DNA from: Porites lutea
Lineage: Eukaryota; Cnidaria; Anthozoa; Scleractinia; Poritidae
NCBI RefSeq assembly: GCF_958299795.1
Contig: NC_133209.1
Span: 23,466,195-23,530,194, forward strand
Direction of reading: 5' to 3'
Length of the DNA: 64,000 nucleotides
A program made the translations under genes and the position numbers. Numbering within the stretch: the first letter of the stretch is position 1; each line of letters starts with the position of its first letter. Positions 11,501-19,679 of the stretch are shown here, piece by piece. The notes under the pieces are model-generated. The model was given only the letters and a program-made list of their open reading frames with translations. It was not told the DNA's origin and did not search any database.

Positions 11501-12774
11501 TGACAGAACTTGAGTCCACCGACTTGTCGTCCTACTTTGGTTTGGCCAAAGTCACCGTGCTGCCGCCGTATGGGTTGTACTTACCCGTGCTGCCCTACAG
11601 AGCCCAAGGCAAATTACTCTTCCCATTGTGCCGAGCCTGTGTCGAAGCCGAATTGGTCAAACCCCTCCTTGAGCGTAGCTCCCGCTGCAGCCACACCGAT
11701 GCAGAAAGAGCCCTCACTGGCACGTGGTGCACGATTGAATTGGAAGAAGCCCTTGCCCAAGGCTACGATGTATTACAAGTCCACGAGATCTGGCATTTTC
11801 CGCACACTTCGACCCAATTGTTCGCCCAATACATCAACACCTTGAAATTAAAACAAGAAGCCGAGGGATGGCCAGCCAGCGTGGGTACAGATGAATTAAA
11901 TCGACAGGAATACATAGCAGCCTACCTGGAGCACGAAGGAGTCCAGTTAGAGTACGCGCAGATCGAGAAGAACCCTGCCAAACGTGCCTTAGCCAAATTG
12001 ATGCTCAATAGTTTTTGGGGCAAATTTGGCCAGGCCAGCAACAAATGCCAAGTGGAAGCCATCTCCAGTCCAGCCAAGTTTCATCAACTGCTCAACCAAG
12101 ATGATGTCGACATCCACGCCATCCGTGTGGTCAACGAAGAGATGTTAGAAATCGTCTATAATAAGATTACGGAAGCCGCACCCATCCAGCCTCACATCAA
12201 CATTTTTATCGCCGCCTTTACCACCGCCCATGCCCGTCTGCATTTGTATCGCCAAGCCCTGTTCCTGTTACAGCCCCAGCAAGTTTTGTACATGGACACG
12301 GACAGCATCATTTACAAACATGCTCCAGGGCAACCGACCCTCGAGACGGGCGCGTACCTGGGCCAGTTCAAAAATGAATTAGACGAGGGAGATACCATCA
12401 CGGAATTCGCCACGGCCGGACCCAAAAATTATGGATACCGCACCCAAAAACGAAAAGTGGAGTGCAAGGTTCGTGGTTTTTCCCTCAATGCACGCGGTCA
12501 AGAACAACTGAACTTTGACATTTTAAAACGCAATGTCCTCGACGAACTTCAGCATCCTCAAGCCCAGACTAGATCCATTCCCATCTTCAACCCCCACAAG
12601 ATCGTGCGGGATGACACAACCAAGCGACTCCAAACGAGGACCGAAATTAAGCGCTATCAGTTGGTGGCGAGCAAACGCGTGGTGGATCCCAGCACCTTTC
12701 ATTCCTATCCGTACGGATTCACGCCAGCACCACAAGACGGTGACGTCAGTGATGACAGTGTATTTTCCCTTTAA
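8593..12774 (+). CDS. polB: Polinton protein-primed DNA polymerase B region
   Basis: This family copies Polinton DNA with a protein primer. The N-terminal part (from MADKLDD) is acidic and unrecognised; family knowledge places terminal-protein-like and zinc-rich parts there, and a Cys/His-rich stretch follows. Exonuclease motifs read YFDIEA, HNFKGYDSYF and YCQSDVRLL. Polymerase motifs read DFTSLYPWVNK (A), KLMLNSFWGKFG (B) and YMDTDSIIY (C), all with their acidic residues. It is the only large plus-strand gene and converges with the capsid block. The region looks nearly whole, with about one break. It is treated as a fossil. Confidence 0.93.
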
Positions 12775-12969
12775 AAAAATGAAAAAAAAAAAATTAAAAT
12801 TAAAATGCCAAAAACCCCATAAAGCCCAGCGACAATGAGTGAAGGGAGTGGTGCCTTCATGACACCCCCGTCTGAGAACGGATAATACGCGGCGGGCCCA
12901 ATCACTGACCGCGGGGGACTGGGAACCCACATGTTGAATCTACGAGACATTTCGTGACACTTCCATTTT

Positions 12970-13083
12970 TTTATTGGGTACGTTGAGGACAATAATAATG
13001 ACATGTATTTAGTCCATTCTTGTTGCGAAAGTAGGACCAAGCAACCCAACTACCCATTGTACATGGTGTAAACAGTAAATAAA
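12970..13083. terminator. Overlapping poly(A) signals of convergent Polinton transcripts
   Basis: AATAAA on the plus strand at 13078-13083 suits the polymerase transcript. TTTATT at 12970-12975 is AATAAA on the minus strand for the capsid block. The two 3' tails would overlap by about 100 nt. Confidence 0.5.
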
Positions 13084-13142
13084 GCATGACAAAAAACTGA
13101 AGTCTTTTTTTTTCACACACAAAGAAGAAAACAACAACCAGA

Positions 13143-13517
13143 TTACAATTTGAGTTTGCGTTTCGCTTGCATGATATTTTTGACAAGGGCTTCAGTCCAA
13201 GTCTTTTTTCCCGGTAGGGCTTGAATGGCGCCAATCATCTTGTCATCGGCTTTCCACTTGTCCTGGAGATTGCGCGCGCGAGAATAATCGATGTCATGTT
13301 GTTTGGAAATGCGGTCCAGCCGGTTGATGCCGGGATCCCCGCGCTTCAGACGTTTCTCCAAATGGGTGCCTGGGCCCATGTATTGATACCCCGGCCAATG
13401 AAATTCGATGCCTGTCTTGCCCAACCATTTTTGGACGTCCAAACCCCGACCGATCATGCGACGGCGGCGCTGTCCACGGCGCGACGCGCGGCGGCGGCGT
13501 CTAGTAGTCCTTGCCAT
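13143..13517 (-). CDS. Phospholipase A2-like virion protein
   Basis: An arginine-rich start (MARTTRRRRR) is followed by YMGPGTHLEKRLKRG and a SKQHDIDY motif. This is the arrangement of parvovirus VP1-type PLA2 domains: a GPG calcium loop and a His-Asp catalytic pair. In such viruses the domain helps particles breach membranes; PLA2-like proteins are known from Polinton relatives. The start was chosen at 13517, because an upstream methionine at 13541 gives no recognisable extra domain. It is the last gene of the minus-strand block. Function in this element is inferred. Confidence 0.7.
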   Translation of the reverse strand: MARTTRRRRRASRRGQRRRRMIGRGLDVQKWLGKTGIEFHWPGYQYMGPGTHLEKRLKRGDPGINRLDRISKQHDIDYSRARNLQDKWKADDKMIGAIQALPGKKTWTEALVKNIMQAKRKLKL

Positions 13518-14142
13518 CGAGTTTCCGCTGCACCTTTTCACCCCACTCGCTCCAGCCGGGTTGACGTTTCAACTTCTGCGTTTCTTTGGGCACCTTGGGG
13601 AGATGATAACTGAAGCGGATTTTTTTCTTCTTCTGGGTGGGAGCGGGGGACTTGCCTTTGCTCTTGGACGTACTGGGAATAGGCGCGGCCAATTCCTCTT
13701 CCCAATCGTCGGCCGGTAACGAGATGGGTGTCTTGGACAGAAATTTCGGCTTGGGTGGAACTTTCGGCTTCCCTTTGGGTGTGGTCTTGGGTTGGGGCGT
13801 GCTGCTTTTTATAAGCGTTTTCAAGAAGGTCTCCATGGGTCCTTGGGCAAACTGGTCGTCGTCGTCGTCGTCGGCCCCCGCCGCCACTCCGGCCGCCGGC
13901 AGGTTCATGGTCCGCACGCGTCTGGTGGCTCGACGCACCTGGGGTCCCAGGGCTTTGAGGCGGATCTTTTTGGTGGCCGGCGGGATCTCGGGGGAAGCCA
14001 ACAAGACGTGTTGTTTGACCGCCAACCGCGCGGCATGCGTCAACCGCGAATTCTCCATCAACGTGCCTTTGTAATGGTCCACCGGTTGTTCCATGTCCGC
14101 CGGGGACACCAGGTACTTTTTCTGGTACGGTCCGTGACTCAT
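13501..14142 (-). CDS. Basic, proline/lysine-rich Polinton protein, function unknown
   Basis: The start at MSHGPYQKKY (14142) is preferred over 14184. The N-terminal third is moderately conserved-looking, then there is an aspartate run (DDDDDD), a lysine/proline-rich linker and a C-terminal FSYHLPKVPKETQ segment. It overlaps the end of the next gene upstream by 4 bp (ATGA) and the start of the PLA2-like gene downstream by a few codons. A core or minor capsid role is possible from position; no family was recognised. Confidence 0.6.
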   Translation of the reverse strand: MSHGPYQKKYLVSPADMEQPVDHYKGTLMENSRLTHAARLAVKQHVLLASPEIPPATKKIRLKALGPQVRRATRRVRTMNLPAAGVAAGADDDDDDQFAQGPMETFLKTLIKSSTPQPKTTPKGKPKVPPKPKFLSKTPISLPADDWEEELAAPIPSTSKSKGKSPAPTQKKKKIRFSYHLPKVPKETQKLKRQPGWSEWGEKVQRKLDGKDY

Positions 14143-14462
14143 CTTGACAGGCAATGACGACACACGCGATCCAAGGCGTGCCACACACCCGCCCCAGTTT
14201 GAGCCATCATGACGTGCCGTCGCCGTTTTATGGAATGCTTGCGACGCGCCATCTCGCGCAAGGCCTGCTTGTGCGGACGCAACTGATCCAAGAGTCGAGG
14301 CGGGACGGTCACATTCCCTTTCAAGGTGTTCATCACCAATTCACTGATGGCATTGACTTGATCGGCATTGGCATGCTGCAATCGTTCCCGTCGCACGTGC
14401 TGGTCGGCTTCTCGCAACACGCTCCGCAAAAAGGGCAGTTGTCGTTGTAGGCGTCGCACCAT
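14139..14462 (-). CDS. Small conserved Polinton protein (MVRRL...LL..GN..L type)
   Basis: The start at MVRRLQRQ (14462) is supported by a CTATAAAG box at 14499-14506, about 40 bp upstream. The protein is about 107 residues, helical and basic, with NTLKGNVTVPPRLLDQLRPH and a basic KHSIKRRRH segment, then QTGAG. Small proteins of this layout (LL.GN..L......L..HK..LR.LA.KK) recur beside capsid genes in many animal Polintons as I recall; the role is unknown. Confidence 0.65.
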   Translation of the reverse strand: MVRRLQRQLPFLRSVLREADQHVRRERLQHANADQVNAISELVMNTLKGNVTVPPRLLDQLRPHKQALREMARRKHSIKRRRHVMMAQTGAGVWHALDRVCRHCLSR

Positions 14463-14498
14463 GGTGTCGTGTTCCCTGGGACACACGTTCGAGGGTGT

Positions 14499-14506
14499 CT
14501 TTATAG
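14499..14506 (-). promoter_or_regulatory. TATA-like box for the gene starting at 14462
   Basis: The minus strand reads CTATAAAG, about 40 bp before the chosen ATG. Confidence 0.5.
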
Positions 14507-14562
14507 GATTACTTGGCCCCGGTCATCTTGAACATTCGGTGGCGCTGGTTCGCTTGCACCTA

Positions 14563-14697
14563 CTACCAAGAGATTTTCCCCAGGCGTTTCTTGCGCGCGG
14601 CCTTCTCGGCGGCCATGGCGAGAGGGATGAGAAAGGGTAAAATTCCCCCTCGTTGGTAGTAGCGTCGTCGTCGTCGTCTCCGTCCGCGCCGTACCAT
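14563..14697 (-). CDS. Adenovirus pX/mu-like small basic-hydrophobic peptide
   Basis: The 44-residue peptide starts MVRRGRRRRRRR, then GGILPFLIPLAMAAEKAARKK. An arginine cluster followed by a GG-hydrophobic segment is the layout of adenovirus pX (mu) core precursors and pX-like proteins of adintoviruses. The start is set by the TATA-like box at 14732-14739, about 38 bp upstream. Probable role: genome condensation or membrane contact in the particle (inference). Confidence 0.6.
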   Translation of the reverse strand: MVRRGRRRRRRRYYQRGGILPFLIPLAMAAEKAARKKRLGKISW

Positions 14698-14731
14698 GAT
14701 GCGAAGTGATGGGGTAAGGAACCGAGGCTGT

Positions 14732-14739
14732 TTTTTATA
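14732..14739 (-). promoter_or_regulatory. TATA-like box for the pX-like gene
   Basis: The minus strand reads TATAAAAA, about 38 bp before the ATG at 14697. Confidence 0.5.
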
Positions 14740-15798
14740 CCGTGTTGGGGGTGGACAAACGCGACGAGGTGCGATAGACTTCGGGTACGCCTCCATCCTT
14801 GTAGACCGTGGTGACGGTATTGGTATGCGTGATGCCGGCAATACGGCGCCCCACTGACCGTTGACGAGCATCTTCGGCCAACAGATCCATCTGACGTCGT
14901 AATTCGTCTTGATTCATCCGTGCTCGTCGAGGGGGTGTGCCGCGGCCGCGGCCACGCCCACGGCCACGGCCACGACGTCCCCCGCCGCCACCACCACCGC
15001 CACCCCCACCACCGGGCGGGCCTCCATCGTCTCCGTCACCCCCTCCGGGTGGCACCCCGCCACGTCCCCGGCCTCGTCCCCGACCTCGACCCCGGGCGGG
15101 GGTCGACCGCGCCCTCGCGGTGCCGGGGGTGGTGAAGGGGTCCGGGGTGTCGGGGGACGGTTGGTGATATATTGGTTCAATTGATCCTTGGTGAGACCCA
15201 CGGACATCAACAGGTTCTCCATCTGCCCGGGCGGAAAATTCCCTCGGGCAATCTGTTCCATGACGTTGATTTGACGGGCAGTGAGCGTGGGCGACGGGGG
15301 ACGTCGGCCGATGTAATCGGTCAATTGGTTAAAGTCGAGCCCCACCGAGTCCAACAGGGCATCGATCTGATCTTCGGGCACCTCATTTCGAAGAATCTGT
15401 TCCATGACACCGATTTGTCGTGGACTAAACGTGGGCGACGGCAAGTCCTGGGTCGCGGCCCGGATGGCCGTCACGCTGGGCACGCCCGAACTCGGCGACG
15501 AGACATTGGGCGCCACGCCTACCCCGGCCGGCGGGGCCGTGGGGATGCCCGAGAGGTCCATGGCTCGTTGCAAGGCATCTCGCACCGCACGGGGCGTGAC
15601 GAGGGGGGACCGTCCGACACCCACCGACAAGGGCGTGGTGTGCCCTTCCAGGCGTTCCGATAAGTCCCGTTGCCTACCTCCCTGGCGTCTCCGCTGTTGT
15701 CGCGCCCGTTCTCGAGCCAGTTCATTCTCCCAGGTCAATTGGTCGAAATCCAGATCGTCCCGAAACTCGTCGGACGAGGGGGTGGTCCGTCGACTCAT
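14735..15798 (-). CDS. Polinton minor virion protein region with duplicated helix module and Gly/Arg-rich tract
   Basis: It starts MSRRTTPSSDEF at 15798, overlapping the ATPase stop codon by ATGA. Two copies of a module of about 50 residues follow (RQIGVMEQILRNEVPEDQID and RQINVMEQIARGNFPPGQME, each ending near a QL..YI motif), then proline-rich, glycine- and arginine-rich tracts. The distal part carries THTNTVTTVYKDGG and ends near SSRLSTPNTV, a signature I recall from Polinton capsid-block proteins. The region does not stay in one frame throughout, so it counts as broken about once, or uses more than one frame. The role is unknown; a cement or core protein is possible. Confidence 0.6.
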
Positions 15799-16430
15799 GC
15801 TTGACGTTCATAGGTTTCCGTCGGTCCTTCCTCCGGTAACACGTTGGTGAAGAGACGGTACCGATCGTCTGACGCGGGATGCAAGTCCAGCATTAAATAG
15901 CCAAAAGGACGCTGGGTGCATTCGCGAAAGATGTTCATCACGTGCGACCAGTCGTTGGGAAAGGCTTGCAGCGCCAAGGTGCGCATGCCCACTTGATCCC
16001 GCGGGTTCTTGAACGCCACGATGTAATGGGCGTTGCGCGAAATGGTTTTGGCGAATTTGCCGGGCGGGAATAGATCCTGGCACAAGAAGAGGACGCTGAT
16101 GTTCCGATGATGCGAGTGCTTGGAAAAGAGATCCAACACGCGTTTGTCGTTGGCGCCTTCGTCCATGAGATCGTCCAACACCAAGAGTCCCCCTTGCGTG
16201 GGACCGAACCATTGGTCCAATTCCTCCGACGTGGGCAGTCCTTCGTGAAACTGCACCTTCTCTTGCTTCATCTCGTCAAAGGCCGGTTGCCAGGCCCCGT
16301 AACAATAATGTTTCACCCGAGGAGGGGGGTACATCAATTGATCGGCGTGCCGTAACAAACGGCGCGTCCACGTCGATTTCCCGCTCCCCGACGGGCCGCC
16401 CACCAGTGTGTTGCAGGGATGTCGAATCAT
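15795..16430 (-). CDS. Genome-packaging ATPase (FtsK/HerA, A32 type)
   Basis: It starts MIRHPCNTLV at 16430, overlapping the previous gene's stop as ATGA. Walker A reads GGPSGSGKST near residues 10-19, Walker B reads LLVLDDLMDE, and a SVLFLCQDLF strand with the sensor-like glutamine follows. This is the standard Polinton and large-DNA-virus ATPase that pumps the genome into capsids. The length of about 211 residues is normal for the family. It also overlaps the next gene by ATGA. Confidence 0.92.
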   Translation of the reverse strand: MIRHPCNTLVGGPSGSGKSTWTRRLLRHADQLMYPPPRVKHYCYGAWQPAFDEMKQEKVQFHEGLPTSEELDQWFGPTQGGLLVLDDLMDEGANDKRVLDLFSKHSHHRNISVLFLCQDLFPPGKFAKTISRNAHYIVAFKNPRDQVGMRTLALQAFPNDWSHVMNIFRECTQRPFGYLMLDLHPASDDRYRLFTNVLPEEGPTETYERQA

Positions 16431-16690
16431 GTCGACACCATGGCGTACAATCGCGGCGAGGCGTCTTTTATCAGGGTCAGCGTGGTCTCCACCACGGCGG
16501 TTTCCGGGCAGGCGTTCAACGCCCGGGCCAACCCCAGCCAATCGCCGGCCCACGCCAATCGACGGAAGAGTCGATAGTGTCCATAATCCCAGGTGTCGCA
16601 CAACGCGTCCACGGGATGGATCACGAGTTCCATCAACAGACGTTCGTCCAAGGCTTCCAGGACACGTCGCTTATCTTGTCGCGTAATCAT
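16427..16690 (-). CDS. Small Polinton protein upstream of the ATPase, unknown
   Basis: The start MITRQDKRRV at 16690 is preferred to 16711 because a TATA-like CATAAAAC box lies at about 16730-16737. It is about 87 residues, helical, with the motif DTWDYGHYRLFRRLAWAGDW. The stop overlaps the ATPase start as ATGA, suggesting coupled expression. No family was recognised. Confidence 0.6.
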   Translation of the reverse strand: MITRQDKRRVLEALDERLLMELVIHPVDALCDTWDYGHYRLFRRLAWAGDWLGLARALNACPETAVVETTLTLIKDASPRLYAMVST

Positions 16691-16729
16691 TTTCTCACCA
16701 AAAAAAATCACGTCGCCACGAGCGCACCG

Positions 16730-16737
16730 GTTTTATG
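16730..16737 (-). promoter_or_regulatory. TATA-like box for the 16690 gene
   Basis: The minus strand reads CATAAAAC, about 40 bp before the ATG at 16690. The tRNA-Ala gene ends only about 23 bp further upstream. Confidence 0.4.
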
Positions 16738-16759
16738 GAGCGCCCGCGACGACGTGGCG

Positions 16760-16832
16760 TGGAACCTATCGGACTCGAACCGATGACCCACGGCTGGCGA
16801 AGCCGCTGCTCTACCCACTGAGCTAAGGTCCC
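16760..16832 (-). tRNA. tRNA-Ala (CGC) inside the Polinton
   Basis: This is a complete 73-nt cloverleaf. The acceptor GGGACCT/AGGTTCC contains a G3-T70 pair, the alanine identity element, and discriminator A. Also present are D stem GCTC/GAGC, an anticodon stem GCGGC/GCCGT with one G-T pair, loop TTCGCCA (anticodon CGC) and T stem ATCGG/CCGAT. The A box reads TAGCTCAGTGGG and the B box GGTTCGAGTCC. C37 is unusual for the base after the anticodon. The first downstream T-run is about 55 nt away. It reads codon GCG and sits between the protease and packaging genes. Confidence 0.88.
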
Positions 16833-17084
16833 CTGGGGAATGAGTACAGAGAACCCCCGCGGCCAGACTCGGTCATGCAGGGGTCAAGGGTTAGCACTAT
16901 TTTTATGGAAATACCGGACGTGCCCACCACCGGCCGGGAGAGAACCCTTGAGGTCGGACCGACCGCTCGCGCGGAGGTCCCCCGCACCCACGTTGGATCT
17001 GGGTCCCGTCCCCTTTATAGAGTCGTCCTTTCCCGCCGTCTCCCCCTTGTGGGACACCCATAAAAAACACACCTTGGTCAAGTT
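16833..17084. other. Spacer between tRNA-Ala and protease
   Basis: This spacer carries CTATAAAG and CATAAAAA on the minus strand (about 17013 and 16895). It has no convincing gene. Confidence 0.45.
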
Positions 17085-17660
17085 TCAAGACTCGTTTAAT
17101 GAAGGAAATAAACAACGTCGAGAGACACAGCGTTGCGTATCCGGTCCATCGGCTTCGTCCATGCCCTCGTCGCGCAGTGTACTCTGGATCCAAGCACGGA
17201 CGCGTTCCCCCACGCGATGATCGTTCCACACGTAATCACCGTCTCGAAAACTTTCCACAAACTCCAACAGGCTCCGTTGTCGCACGCGGTCTTGCAGGTA
17301 CGCAAAAGCATAATGGCCACAGGCCAGACTGTCGTAGGCTTGCAACGTCTTGTCGCTACGCACCACGTACTTCCAATGCCGTGCGATCCATTCGTGAAAT
17401 CCCGGCGCTTCGTAGACGGTCAACGGCAACCCGTAACTGTCCATCACTTCGCACACCCCCTCTTCCGTCCAGAGGGCCAACCAATGCTGACCCGGTTCGC
17501 CGGCCGGGTCCGTGTTGACGATGTAGGCCCCTCGGGTGGTCTTGGGAGGATGCTCGGGCAATCGATCGGAGGGATAGACGCCTTGGAACACGCGCTTCAA
17601 CTCGGGGTCCGAGAGCGCCAAGGCTCTCAATTGACGATCACTCAACGCCACCAGTTCCAT
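17085..17660 (-). CDS. Adenovirus-type cysteine protease (adenain-like)
   Basis: It processes capsid and core precursors during particle maturation in related viruses. The catalytic pattern is visible: histidine in GQHWLALW, an acidic residue in CEVMDSYG, and the cysteine in SLACGHYAFAYL, in the usual order and spacing. The length of 191 residues is normal. It lies directly downstream of the major capsid gene on the same strand, a common Polinton order. A decayed relative lies in both terminal arms. Confidence 0.92.
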   Translation of the reverse strand: MELVALSDRQLRALALSDPELKRVFQGVYPSDRLPEHPPKTTRGAYIVNTDPAGEPGQHWLALWTEEGVCEVMDSYGLPLTVYEAPGFHEWIARHWKYVVRSDKTLQAYDSLACGHYAFAYLQDRVRQRSLLEFVESFRDGDYVWNDHRVGERVRAWIQSTLRDEGMDEADGPDTQRCVSRRCLFPSLNES

Positions 17661-17685
17661 CGTTCAACTAAACCCAGGGGGTCCT

Positions 17686-19050
17686 TTACACTTTGTTATC
17701 ATACGTCACGGCACCCAGGTGATCGATGTAGATGACGCTTTCAAATTCGCCCCACACCAAGATGGTGATGTTGGCGTTCAGGGCCGCTCTGAACTTGATC
17801 TCCAGACGCACGTTGCCGGTCTGCTTGGGATTGAATTTGGGGCCATCCGCGTCCCCGCTGGGCACGTTGTTCCACATGAACAGCGTGCAATTCTTGTTGT
17901 GTCCCCACTCGTCCGGTTTGACCATGAACTCGCGATGTTTGGGTACGGCCCCGGCGGCTTCCAAGAACCGATAATACCCCAGTCGATCTTTGCGGTCATT
18001 GGCCCCGTTCAGTTCCAGGGTGACGTACGGGTACTCTTCCCCCTCGATAAACTGACGCACGGAGGTGATCCCTTTGCTCTGGAAGGCAAACGGGTACTTT
18101 TCTTTGGCACCATTGAAGGCCGTGCTGTCCAAGATCCCCACGATCATGCGCTGGGGGACTCTGCCCAGGAAGAGGTTATCTTCCCTCCACACGGTGGTGG
18201 CCCCGTTGAACGAGAACGATCGAATCTGATCACTCACCACCGGGTACTTGACCACTTGCTTGCGGATCTTGCGCTGACTTTCCAGAGACCCGTAGACATC
18301 CGGGTTAAGGTTCAGTCGGCACAGGTGAAAGGTGATGTCCACATCTTGTTCTCGCAACCGAACGTAGGCCTTTGTGCCATCGTTGAGCGTCGCAAACGTG
18401 TAGAAATCGGGACTGTTGAAGTGGAACTCAAAATTCATTTCCACCCCGGGCACCAAGATCTTGCCCGTGTGGAACACGGGCAGGTACGGTCGCATGACCA
18501 AACGGGCCACGTTGTTTGCCCGGAACGGGATGGTCAGGGTCTTGAGCAGGTGATCCTCGTTGTGACGGGAACCTACCAGCGTGGAAATGTCGTCCGCACC
18601 ACTGGTCAACGTGGGCCACACGTTCAAGAAATTGACCCAACCTTGGGGGGCCAATAACGTCTCTCCATCGTCGCGGCTGTAGTTGAGCAGCGTCTGGAAA
18701 TAGGCCGAGTAGGCGTACGTGTCGGTCTGTTCGGTCATGAGCGTGCCATTGAACCGCACGTTGATCTGCTTGAAGATGGTGTGGGCCAAGTTGTTGACGG
18801 CGTACGTGAACTTGGTGTTGTTGGCATCCGACGCCGAACTGGCATCGGCCACGATGCCGTTGGTGCCCGACGTGGACAAGCGCAGGTCGATGACGAAATA
18901 ACTGCGATTCAAATCCACGTAATCTTCCAAGGCCTGCACCGAAAACTTCATGGGTGTGATGCTGGCGCTCAATTTGTGGTAGGGTACCATCTTATACCCC
19001 TGCAGATCGTAGTCGGTCGAAGGGACCGAGAAAATGTCCAAACTACTCAT
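17686..19050 (-). CDS. Major capsid protein (double jelly-roll)
   Basis: The 454-residue protein belongs to the family widely mislabelled F54H12.2-like in invertebrate genomes, the Polinton major capsid protein that forms hexon-like trimers. The N-terminal region (KLSASITPMKFSVQALEDYV and INVRFNGTLM with a Y-SAYFQTLLNYS follow-up) and the C-terminal ANITILVWGEFESVIYID match that family from memory. A GTATAAAA box (minus strand, about 19097-19104) lies 50 bp upstream. The length is close to normal and the frame looks whole. Confidence 0.88.
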   Translation of the reverse strand: MSSLDIFSVPSTDYDLQGYKMVPYHKLSASITPMKFSVQALEDYVDLNRSYFVIDLRLSTSGTNGIVADASSASDANNTKFTYAVNNLAHTIFKQINVRFNGTLMTEQTDTYAYSAYFQTLLNYSRDDGETLLAPQGWVNFLNVWPTLTSGADDISTLVGSRHNEDHLLKTLTIPFRANNVARLVMRPYLPVFHTGKILVPGVEMNFEFHFNSPDFYTFATLNDGTKAYVRLREQDVDITFHLCRLNLNPDVYGSLESQRKIRKQVVKYPVVSDQIRSFSFNGATTVWREDNLFLGRVPQRMIVGILDSTAFNGAKEKYPFAFQSKGITSVRQFIEGEEYPYVTLELNGANDRKDRLGYYRFLEAAGAVPKHREFMVKPDEWGHNKNCTLFMWNNVPSGDADGPKFNPKQTGNVRLEIKFRAALNANITILVWGEFESVIYIDHLGAVTYDNKV

Positions 19051-19078
19051 GATGCCAAAGGAGGAGGAGTGCGTCTCC

Positions 19079-19348
19079 TCAGCGGCGGCGTGGTCGTTTT
19101 ATACGCATCCTGGCCGCCACCCATTTGGGCAGGCCGAAGCCTGGTGGTTTGGGGATGTGAGGATTGAACCATCCACCGCGCTGGGCGCGACCTCGACGTT
19201 GTTGGGCCAACAACCATTTCGTCAAGTCGTACCCCGGGGGTTTGGGGACGCTGGCACTAATCCATCCCCCTCGTTGTCGTGCAAACGGCGAGGGCACGCT
19301 CCGTTGATAACGAGGCCTGGATTGCACCACCAACCTTCGTGGACGCAT
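19079..19348 (-). CDS. Small basic protein with two GGW...PKPPG repeats, unknown
   Basis: It is about 89 residues from MRPRRLVVQ (19348). Two modules repeat: RGGWISASVPKPPGYDLTKW and RGGWFNPHIPKPPGFGLPKW. Basic tails lie on both sides. It sits between the pVI-like and major capsid genes, with a 10-bp overlap with neither conserved domain nor membrane segment. A capsid-linker role is only a guess. Confidence 0.6.
   Translation of the reverse strand: MRPRRLVVQSRPRYQRSVPSPFARQRGGWISASVPKPPGYDLTKWLLAQQRRGRAQRGGWFNPHIPKPPGFGLPKWVAARMRIKRPRRR
19097..19103 (-). promoter_or_regulatory. TATA-like box for the major capsid gene
   Basis: The minus strand reads TATAAAA, about 50 bp before the ATG at 19050. 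Confidence 0.5.
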
Positions 19349-19352
19349 CCTC

Positions 19353-19640
19353 TCACACACCCAGCACGTCGCGTAAGCGTTTCGCCCCTTTCTTGGTCAA
19401 CGACGTCCCTACTCTCTTACCCACCGAGGTCGCCTTCCTCTTGGCCACCGTCGCGAGAAATGGAAGGGCCTTGCGTTTCAAGTTTTCTTTTATCCCTTGT
19501 CCCATGGCTTTCGCGCCGGCTTTCGCGAAATTGGACAGAATGGGTCCGCCCACATCAAACAGTAGATCCGTCTTCAGTCCTCGACCATCCTGCGGTGGCA
19601 GGGGTGGTGGACGGTATCGCGTCAGACTGCCTCCCCACAT
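19353..19640 (-). CDS. Amphipathic basic protein, possible pVI-like
   Basis: The start MWGGSLTRYR at 19640 is preferred because a GTATAAAAAA box lies at about 19671-19679, 31-39 bp upstream. It is about 95 residues: a proline-rich start, then DVGGPILSNFAKAGAKAMGQ and a lysine-rich helix ending TKKGAKRLRDVLG. Such glycine/alanine amphipathic plus basic proteins occupy the place of adenovirus pVI in related elements. Identity is uncertain. Confidence 0.55.
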   Translation of the reverse strand: MWGGSLTRYRPPPLPPQDGRGLKTDLLFDVGGPILSNFAKAGAKAMGQGIKENLKRKALPFLATVAKRKATSVGKRVGTSLTKKGAKRLRDVLGV

Positions 19641-19670
19641 GATGTGATACATTGCCCGAGGCACGCGCCT

Positions 19671-19679
19671 TTTTTATAC
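19671..19679 (-). promoter_or_regulatory. TATA-like box for the 19640 gene
   Basis: The minus strand reads TATAAAAAA and lies too close to the upstream ATG (19664), which favours the ATG at 19640. Confidence 0.5.

Noticed and set aside
17719-18657. A 312-residue open frame on the plus strand
   Set aside because: It is antisense to the major capsid gene, has no recognisable domain, and is explained by GC-rich codon use.
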